A DNA stretch of 43,981 nucleotides. Source: Muribaculaceae bacterium. GTDB lineage: Bacteria > Bacteroidota > Bacteroidia > Bacteroidales > Muribaculaceae. The notes beneath the pieces are model-generated. The model searched no databases and was not told the DNA's origin. It was given only the letters and a program-made list of their open reading frames with translations. The translations under genes were made by a program, and so were the position numbers. Numbering within the stretch: the first letter of the stretch is position 1; the number at the start of each line of letters is the position of its first letter. This document shows, piece after piece, positions 38,993 to 43,981 of this stretch. The DNA lies in contig JAKSLZ010000016.1 of NCBI GenBank assembly GCA_024400935.1, positions 1 to 43,981 on the forward strand, written 5' to 3'.

Positions 38993-39559
38993 TTACTGTC
39001 CCACAACCACCTTAGCGTGGCGCAGCACCTTGTCGTCAATCATGTAACCCTTGATGGTGGTGTCAATCACCTTGCCGCGCATGCTCTCGTCGGGGGCGGG
39101 GAAGGTGGTGATGGCCTCGTGCAGGTTGTCGTCAAAGTCCTTGCCTGTGCTCTCGATGGGAGTTACCTTGTTGCGCTCCAGATATTTCACAAACTTGTTG
39201 TAGATGAGCTGCACACCCTCTTTGAGAGAGTCGATGTCGCTGTTCTTCTCGATAGCCTCGATGGCGCGCTCAAAGTCGTCAACCACGGGGAGCAGGTCGC
39301 GCAGGGCGCCCTCACCGCCATACTTGAGCAGATCGGCCTTCTCCTTGAGATTGCGCTTGCGCATGTTCTCCAGGTCGGCCATGAGGAAGAGGTACTGGCT
39401 CTTCTCCTTGGCGAGCTCGGCTTCGAGCTGGGCGATTCGCTCCTCGGCTGTGGGTTCCTTTTGTTCTTCCTGTTGAGCCTCGGCATTGAGTTGCTCTTGC
39501 TGCTCAACTACAGGCTCCTGTTGTTTCTTTTCTTCTTTTTTGTTATGTTTTTTTGCCAT
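38993..39559 (-). CDS. grpE: nucleotide exchange factor GrpE
   Basis: The 188-residue protein starts with a Lys/Gln/Glu-rich charged tail and a long coiled coil (about 50-95: ERIAQLEAELAKEKSQYLFL, then MADLENMRKRN). The compact beta domain follows, containing DSLKEGVQLIYNKFVKYLER and the conserved FDDNLHEAI segment, ending VVVGQ. It releases ADP from DnaK. It is the first gene of the operon with dnaJ; the gap is 15 nt. I see neither a CIRCE operator nor a clear -7 box upstream. The upstream region instead carries a palindromic repeat (39581-39749). Confidence 0.96.
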   Translation of the reverse strand: MAKKHNKKEEKKQQEPVVEQQEQLNAEAQQEEQKEPTAEERIAQLEAELAKEKSQYLFLMADLENMRKRNLKEKADLLKYGGEGALRDLLPVVDDFERAIEAIEKNSDIDSLKEGVQLIYNKFVKYLERNKVTPIESTGKDFDDNLHEAITTFPAPDESMRGKVIDTTIKGYMIDDKVLRHAKVVVGQ

Positions 39560-39580
39560 AGTTCGTTTTGGTTTTATATG

Positions 39581-39749
39581 TGGTGGATTCTATTAATTCT
39601 GGAATAAATTTATTAATTATTTCGGTCGCTTTTGAACCTCCGACGGTTTAGACCATCGGTTACGATACAGTGTAACGACTCCGTCGTTGCCAACAATCTA
39701 CTCAAAACATCTCTCAAAATCGCCTCGACATAATTAATAGAACCCACCA
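39581..39749. repeat. inverted-repeat element upstream of grpE containing a fragment of the 34.7-kb element
   Basis: TGGTGGATTCTATTAATT (39581-39598) is matched by AATTAATAGAACCCACCA (39732-39749) in inverted orientation, 17 of 18. Between them, 39639-39693 is a clear reverse-complement relative of 34687-34745, sharing ATCGTAACCGATGG and ACGACGGAGTCGT. No gene. It fills the 237-nt gap between grpE and ispE. Confidence 0.55.
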
Positions 39750-39796
39750 TAAGGTAGTGCACAAACTATGCCAATTGCCTGGTTGATGCACAGCCG

Positions 39797-40618
39797 CTAC
39801 AGTTGGCACACGTGGGTGAAGCAATCGGCAAATTTGTCACGGGCGGCCTCTGCCATTGTGGCACTATCATAAATGCCTATGATTGACGAGCCCGAGCCCG
39901 ACATGCAGGCATATTGTGCGCCGGTCTCGAGCATAGCGCTCTTCATCATCCACAGCTCGGGGTGCAGGGCAAACACGCTGGGCTCAAAGTCGTTCTTGAG
40001 CACACCGTCCCATTGCTCTATGGGGCACGCTACCACCTCCTCGGGCTTGACCTGCGACGGCTCGGGCTTGACGCGTGAATAGGCCTCGGCGGTGGGCACC
40101 ATCACGTCAGGCTTGGCCAGCAGCAGGTGCTTGCCCTTGAGGTCCACGTCTAGTGGAGTGAGCACGTCGCCTATTCCGCTGGCAGTCATGGGAGTGTTGT
40201 AGATGAAGAATGCGCAGTCGGCACCCAGTGTGGCCGCATGGGCTGCGAGGGTAGCCTTGTCGATGCCCAGGCCAAAGATGTCGTTGAGCATGAGCATGGC
40301 ATGGGCTGCATCGCTTGAGCCTCCACCCAGTCCGGCTCCGTCGGGGATGTGCTTGTAGAGGTGCATGTCCACGGGACCTATGCCATAATGGCGCTGCATG
40401 AGCCTGTAGGCCTTCATCACCAGGTTCTTCTCTACCGGGCAGTCGACGGTGCGGCCATAGCAGGTGAGGGTAGCGTCGTCGCTGGTGCCGGGCACAATCT
40501 CCAGCACGTCGGTGAGGTTGATGGGGTAGAACACGGTCTCGATGTTGTGGTACCCGTCGGGTCGCCGTTCCACGATGTTGAGGCCCAGGTTTATCTTTGC
40601 ATTGGGAAATGTAATCAT
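39797..40618 (-). CDS. ispE: 4-diphosphocytidyl-2-C-methyl-D-erythritol kinase IspE
   Basis: The 273-residue protein belongs to the GHMP kinase family. The N-terminal PNAKINLGLNIVERRPDGYH has the conserved Lys8. The ATP loop PDGAGLGGGSSDAA spans 92-105, with the likely catalytic Asp103. The C-terminal CMSGSGSSIIGIYD is the third GHMP motif. It phosphorylates the 2-hydroxyl of CDP-methylerythritol in the MEP isoprenoid pathway (cytoplasm). The start codon at 40618 gives the canonical MITFPNAKINLGL. Upstream is a 540-nt gap with a candidate small RNA; no promoter close to ispE was identified. Confidence 0.96.
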   Translation of the reverse strand: MITFPNAKINLGLNIVERRPDGYHNIETVFYPINLTDVLEIVPGTSDDATLTCYGRTVDCPVEKNLVMKAYRLMQRHYGIGPVDMHLYKHIPDGAGLGGGSSDAAHAMLMLNDIFGLGIDKATLAAHAATLGADCAFFIYNTPMTASGIGDVLTPLDVDLKGKHLLLAKPDVMVPTAEAYSRVKPEPSQVKPEEVVACPIEQWDGVLKNDFEPSVFALHPELWMMKSAMLETGAQYACMSGSGSSIIGIYDSATMAEAARDKFADCFTHVCQL

Positions 40619-40777
40619 ATTTATTTACATTTACATTTTTTTTTTACTATGCTGTGATGTAGTTAAGTAATGCTTGACACCATCAAAGGGACGGTTCGAG
40701 ACCACTTAAATATTGATAGTTAGTCAGATTGATTTAATTCAATTCAAGTGTCGCATATAGGGGGTAGAATATAACTA

Positions 40778-40866
40778 CTTAAATAAAAAGTATGGAGGGG
40801 CGCCTGTATGACAATTTTTTTGTAAGTTTGTGGTGTACAAAAATGATACGAACAACTTCCATACTC
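40778..40866 (-). ncRNA. candidate small RNA of about 85 nt with pairing ends and U-tract
   Basis: On the minus strand, a TACCTTTG -7 element (40879-40872) is followed about 7 nt later by AGTATGGA (40865-40858). This pairs perfectly with TCCATACT (40796-40789), which is followed by TTTTTATTT. The predicted RNA would thus start with one strand of a closing stem and end with the other plus a U-tract. TTTGT-acacc-ACAAA forms an inner hairpin. It is upstream of ispE but separated from it by about 160 nt. Confidence 0.5.
40779..40862 (-). CDS. possible 27-residue leader peptide within the candidate small RNA
   Basis: From ATG 40862-40860 the frame reads 27 codons to TAA (40781-40779). The peptide is strongly basic in its second half, with the segment KLTKKLSYRRPSILF. 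The ATG would lie only about 4 nt from the predicted transcript start. Coding is uncertain. The reading frame coincides almost exactly with the structured RNA, so it could equally be a chance frame. Confidence 0.3.
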   Translation of the reverse strand: MEVVRIIFVHHKLTKKLSYRRPSILFI

Positions 40867-40871
40867 ACAAG

Positions 40872-40879
40872 CAAAGGTA
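40872..40879 (-). promoter_or_regulatory. -7 promoter element of the candidate small RNA
   Basis: The minus strand reads TACCTTTG, matching TAnnTTTG. No good -33 TTTG is found about 20 nt upstream, only AT-rich sequence. Confidence 0.5.
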
Positions 40880-41112
40880 CAAATTTTATTTTAAAAATCA
40901 GCATATATTTTTTAAAAACATAGTATGTTTTCTGCTTTCTGTGTGCCTTTCTGTGTGCACGGTGTTACCTTTATGTGTCCCTTAGCAGTTATTTGCTAGC
41001 ATCATACCTTGAGGTTGCGAAGGATGGTTGCTTTGTCTCACATTTAGCCACAATGAGCCACAATGATGCTGAGGCGTGTGGTTTTTATGTGGTTTTTATG
41101 TGTTGTTGATTA

Positions 41113-41142
41113 ATTGTCTTTCAGGAAAAAGTTGTAACTTTG
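41113..41142 (+). promoter_or_regulatory. promoter of the LysE-family gene
   Basis: TAACTTTG at 41135-41142 lies 17 nt before the ATG. ATTG at 41113-41116 is a partial -33 box with an 18-nt spacer. Confidence 0.62.
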
Positions 41143-41159
41143 CACTTTAATTTATTATT

Positions 41160-41750
41160 ATGTCACTGGTATTATTGGGCAAACTGTTATTGTATATCGT
41201 CCTGGTGGGATTTACCCCGGGCCCTGCCAACATATATGCACTGTCGTGCGCGCTCAAGTATGGCCGCCGGCACTCTTTGGGCATGTGGTTTGGCCTGCTT
41301 GCCGGCTTCTCGGTCACAGTGACAACGGTGGCGGTTATCTCTTATCTGCTGGGCACTGCTATGGGACATTATGTCGCTTATATCAAATATCCCGGTGCCG
41401 CTTACATTGCCTGGCTGGCATGGGGCATGATGAAGAATAAAGGCGACAACACCGAGCAAGACAACTGCAAGTGCACATTCATAGACGGCATGATCATGCA
41501 GCTCACTAATGCCAAGATGATACTGTTTGCCTTCACCACATTTGGCACGTTTGTCTTGCCCAATCCCGGCCACACACTCCTAGACTTTGTTATCGTGGCG
41601 CTGATGCTTTATATCGCCGGTCCGGTGGCTAACCTGGTGTGGCTCATGCTGGGACTGTGGCTGCGTCCTTATTTCACGGGCTACCACCGCACTCGCTCGC
41701 TCGTCATGGGCATTGCCCTCATGGCATGCGCGGTGTTCCTGGTATTGTGA
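41160..41750 (+). CDS. LysE/RhtB-family amino acid exporter
   Basis: The 196-residue inner-membrane protein has about six hydrophobic helices. It carries the family hallmark GFTPGPANIYALSCALKYG near the N-terminus, with the PGPAN motif at 21-25. GLLAGFSVTVTTVAVISYLL and YPGAAYIAWLAWGM follow, and LTNAKMILFAFTTFGTF is the usual second-half signature. Members export lysine, homoserine, threonine or related amino acids. The next genes, metY and metX, use homoserine, so a link to homoserine export is conceivable but unproven. It has its own promoter. Confidence 0.9.
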   Translation: MSLVLLGKLLLYIVLVGFTPGPANIYALSCALKYGRRHSLGMWFGLLAGFSVTVTTVAVISYLLGTAMGHYVAYIKYPGAAYIAWLAWGMMKNKGDNTEQDNCKCTFIDGMIMQLTNAKMILFAFTTFGTFVLPNPGHTLLDFVIVALMLYIAGPVANLVWLMLGLWLRPYFTGYHRTRSLVMGIALMACAVFLVL

Positions 41751-41870
41751 TAAATAACTTTTGGCATAGGGGCGAATTTTCTGAAATTTTTACAAGTATA
41801 ATTCTTCTTTAAAAGAAAAATTTTCTATAATAATGCGAATATAAGAAAATGTTTCCTTGGTATTGTAATG

Positions 41871-41898
41871 TTTGTTACATAATTAATGCTTAACTTTG
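41871..41898 (+). promoter_or_regulatory. metY promoter
   Basis: TTTG at 41871-41874 and TAACTTTG at 41891-41898, spacer 16 nt, 24 nt before the ATG. I see no SAM riboswitch-like fold in the short leader. Confidence 0.65.
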
Positions 41899-41922
41899 CA
41901 TCCGAATTGAAAAAAGAATATT

Positions 41923-43206
41923 ATGGAAGAGAAAAAGCTACATTTTGAAACTTTGCAAATACACGCCGGCATGGTGAAGGACGAGACAGGAAGTCGTGGT
42001 CTTCCCATTTATCCCACAGCAGCTTACAGGTTTAAGAGTTGTGACTATGCAGCTAATCTGTTTGAGCTCTCTGAGCCCGGCAACATATATACACGCCTGC
42101 AGAATCCCACCAGCACTGCATTTGAACAGCGCATCGCAGCCCTTGAGGGCGGTGTGGGTGCTCTGGCGGTGTCGAGCGGCATGAGCGCACAGCTCATCGT
42201 CATCACGGCGCTGGCAAGTGCCGGCGACAATATCGTGGCATCGCCTTATCTGTATGGTGGCACTTTCAATCAGTTTAAGCTTACTTTCAAGAAACTGGGC
42301 ATTGACTGCCGCCTTGCCAAGAGCGACCGTGTTGAGGACATTGAGCCTCTGGTCGACGAGAACACTCGTGCCATCTATGTGGAGTCGATGAGCAATCCCT
42401 CGTGCAATGTGCCCGACCTGGAAGGCCTTGCAGCCGTGGCACGCAAGCACGACGTGCCGTTTGTGGTTGACAACACCTTTGGCGCCGGCGGTTATCTGTG
42501 CCGTCCCATCGAGTGGGGTGCCGACATCGTGGTCGAGAGCGCTACCAAGTGGATCAACGGTCATGGCACTGCTATGGGCGGTGTCATCGTCGACGCAGGA
42601 ACATATAAGTGGGACAACGGCAAGTACCCCGAGATAGCGGGCCCCAGCGCCGGTTACCATGGCTTGAACATGTATGAGGCATTTGGCAACCAGGCTTTTA
42701 TCGTGAAGTGCCGCGTTGACGGTCTGCGCGATCTGGGCTGCTGCCCCAGCGCCTTTGACAGCTACCTCATGGCCCTGGGTCTTGAGACACTGTCGCTGCG
42801 TGCCGCACATGCAGTAAACTCAACCCGAAAGCTCGCCGAGTGGCTCAACCAGCATCCTCTGGTAGAGCATGTGAGCTATGTGGGTCTGCCCGACAACCCC
42901 TCGCACGACAATGCACAGAAGTACTTCCGCCACGGTGGTGGTGCGGTGCTCGCCGTGCAGCTCAAGGGCACCCTCGAGACCACTGTCAAGGTGGTTGAGG
43001 CTGTGGAGCTGTTCCAGCACATGACCATGATAGGCGACTCGGTGAGCGTGATCACTCATCCCGCGTCTACCACCCACAAGCAGCTCAGCGACGAGGAACT
43101 GGCCAGCGTGGGCATCACTCCCACACTGCTGCGACTCTCGCCGGGCCTTGAGCATGTGGACGACCTCATTGCCGACCTCGAACAAGCATTTAACAAGGCA
43201 TTGTAA
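41923..43206 (+). CDS. metY: O-acetylhomoserine sulfhydrylase (Cys/Met metabolism PLP enzyme)
   Basis: The 427-residue protein has the length and motifs of MetY. They include SEPGNIYTRLQNPT, LEGGVGALAVSSGMSAQ and SPYLYGGTFNQF, and the PLP-lysine region ESATKWINGHGTAMGG with Lys209. RLSPGLEHVDDLIADLEQA is at the end. It makes homocysteine from O-acetylhomoserine and sulfide (or cysteine from O-acetylserine) in the cytoplasm. The adjacent metX start, 170 nt downstream on the same strand, supplies its substrate, supporting this over cystathionine gamma-synthase. The start codon is fixed by the promoter and the canonical N-terminus. Confidence 0.95.
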   Translation: MEEKKLHFETLQIHAGMVKDETGSRGLPIYPTAAYRFKSCDYAANLFELSEPGNIYTRLQNPTSTAFEQRIAALEGGVGALAVSSGMSAQLIVITALASAGDNIVASPYLYGGTFNQFKLTFKKLGIDCRLAKSDRVEDIEPLVDENTRAIYVESMSNPSCNVPDLEGLAAVARKHDVPFVVDNTFGAGGYLCRPIEWGADIVVESATKWINGHGTAMGGVIVDAGTYKWDNGKYPEIAGPSAGYHGLNMYEAFGNQAFIVKCRVDGLRDLGCCPSAFDSYLMALGLETLSLRAAHAVNSTRKLAEWLNQHPLVEHVSYVGLPDNPSHDNAQKYFRHGGGAVLAVQLKGTLETTVKVVEAVELFQHMTMIGDSVSVITHPASTTHKQLSDEELASVGITPTLLRLSPGLEHVDDLIADLEQAFNKAL

Positions 43207-43376
43207 ATAAGCAAAAAAGAAAATATTTTCCAGTATTTTAATGGCTTTCGCCTAGAAAATGGCTCGCGATAGCGAGCAAAATGACAATACCTTGAGTATC
43301 TTGATTTTGTGGACACGGTCCACCATTTTCTTGCGAAGCATAATATCAAAAAATATTATTTTCTTTTCTTAGATAT

Positions 43377-43981
43377 ATGGCTATACAATCAATACATTTT
43401 GACCAACCCTTTGAACTGGAGTGTGGTGCAGTGCTGCCTGGCATCACCGTTGCCTACAGCACCTACGGCACCCGCCAGGGCGACAACGTGATATGGGTGT
43501 GCCACGCACAGACCGCCAACAGCGACGTGCCCGACTGGTGGGCTCACACCGTGGAGACGGGACGTTTCCTCGACCCTGAGAAATACTTCATCGTGTGCGC
43601 CAATATTCTGGGTTCGCCCTACGGCACCACTTGCCCCGCGAGCGTCAATCCCGAGACTGGCGAGCCGTGGTATGGCGACTTCCCCTTGGTGACCATCCGC
43701 GACATGGTGCGCGCCCACATGCTGCTGGCACAGGCATTAGAAATCGAGCATGTGGAGCTGCTCATAGGTAGTTCTATGGGAGGCTACCAGTGCATGGAGT
43801 GGGGCATTATGCAGCCCCAGTTTGCCCGCCGCTTGGGGCTCATTGCCACCTGCGACCGACAGATGCCGTGGGGCATAGCCTTCGGTGAGTCACAGCGCAT
43901 GGCCATACGTGCCGACCAGTCGTGGGGCGAACGCCGTGCCGATGCCGCCTACTGGGGGCTGGCAGCAGCACGCAGCGTGGC
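43377..43981 (+). CDS. metX: homoserine O-acetyltransferase, N-terminal part (runs off window)
   Basis: From ATG 43377 the frame is open to the window edge (201 codons plus two bases). It has the MetX alpha/beta-hydrolase pattern: VAYSTYGTRQGDNVIWVCHA near the N-terminus, then ANILGSPYGTTCPASVNPET. The nucleophile elbow is IGSSMGGYQCMEW, with Ser133. The conserved ATCDRQMPWGIAFGE-like segment and AIRADQ follow. It acetylates homoserine using acetyl-CoA and feeds MetY. The 170-nt gap after metY holds GCTCGC-gata-GCGAGC (43262-43277) and TGGAC-acg-GTCCA hairpins but no clear promoter, so cotranscription with metY is likely. Confidence 0.94.
   Translation, partial: MAIQSIHFDQPFELECGAVLPGITVAYSTYGTRQGDNVIWVCHAQTANSDVPDWWAHTVETGRFLDPEKYFIVCANILGSPYGTTCPASVNPETGEPWYGDFPLVTIRDMVRAHMLLAQALEIEHVELLIGSSMGGYQCMEWGIMQPQFARRLGLIATCDRQMPWGIAFGESQRMAIRADQSWGERRADAAYWGLAAARSV

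Larger units (their letters stand above)
40619..41159. other. intergenic region between ispE and the LysE-family gene
   Basis: It contains a candidate small RNA (40778-40866) with promoter element. To the right are short direct repeats, AGCCACAATG twice near 41047 and TGTGGTTTTTA twice near 41080, and then the LysE-gene promoter. The segment 40622-40777 shows nothing I can assign. A GGTTCGAGACC string near 40693 resembles a T-arm, but no tRNA folds around it. Confidence 0.5.

Noticed and set aside
38363-39607. 414-codon plus-strand open frame
   Set aside because: Antisense shadow of dnaJ and grpE, both of which are unmistakable.
40685-40710. tRNA gene suggested by GGTTCGAGACC
   Set aside because: No acceptor, D or anticodon arms can be placed around it.
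41751-41922. SAM riboswitch before metY
   Set aside because: The leader after the predicted promoter is about 20 nt and no riboswitch-like stems are visible.

Overview
The window looks like a chromosomal segment from a gut-type Bacteroidales, most likely the Muribaculaceae/Prevotellaceae part of the order. This is inferred from several features. Promoters are Bacteroidetes-type (TTTG about 20 nt upstream of TAnnTTTG), with no strong Shine-Dalgarno sites. Secreted proteins are abundant: Spi/C10 and M6 peptidases ending in dockerin-like modules, BspA-type leucine-rich repeat proteins, and proteins with C-termini resembling type IX sorting domains. Housekeeping genes (ffh, dnaJ, grpE, ispE) are interspersed. 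No rRNA, tRNA, CRISPR array, phage gene or complete transposase gene was seen.

Layout. Positions 1-5381 hold the N-terminus of a BspA-like LRR protein and a two-gene operon of C10 peptidases (minus strand). ffh follows (5550-6878), with a good terminator and promoter. From 7215 to 14407 there are four minus-strand genes: three secreted proteins of poorly known function and a DUF4105/Lnb-type membrane protein. From 14690 to 18993 a plus-strand operon encodes a low-molecular-weight tyrosine phosphatase, a GH20 beta-hexosaminidase and a secreted metallophosphoesterase. A 69-bp-repeat LRR gene (19348-20232) is followed by about 1.8 kb of non-coding palindromic repeats. Two M6 metallopeptidases with dockerin modules occupy 22023-26573. 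A minus-strand operon (27715-31353) encodes an APC permease and two paralogous lipoproteins. Next come a 101-residue secreted protein resembling a free sorting domain, a cardiolipin synthase and an SH3-like secreted protein (31599-33999). After a repeat island there is a secreted protein with an 8-bp tandem array in its 3' UTR (35167-36090). rluA-type, dnaJ, grpE and ispE genes follow on the minus strand (36781-40618). The window ends with a LysE-family exporter, metY and the start of metX on the plus strand.

The most unusual content is between the genes. At least four intergenic elements share inverted ends resembling GTAACTATnCACCAAT and are flanked by 8-9 bp direct repeats that look like target-site duplications (near 7.0, 21.4, 36.3 and 37.7 kb). 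The smallest is only 53 bp. A degenerate fifth copy is near 26.7-27.5 kb. Three of them carry a hairpin-rich core of about 220-250 bp; one stem in this core shows a paired (compensatory) base change. A second element (34668-34950) has perfect 24-bp inverted ends and a 9-bp direct repeat. Upstream of ispE there is a candidate small RNA of about 85 nt with its own promoter, pairing ends, a U-tract and an embedded 27-codon reading frame. None of these non-coding interpretations has been tested by search or folding; they rest on reading the sequence.
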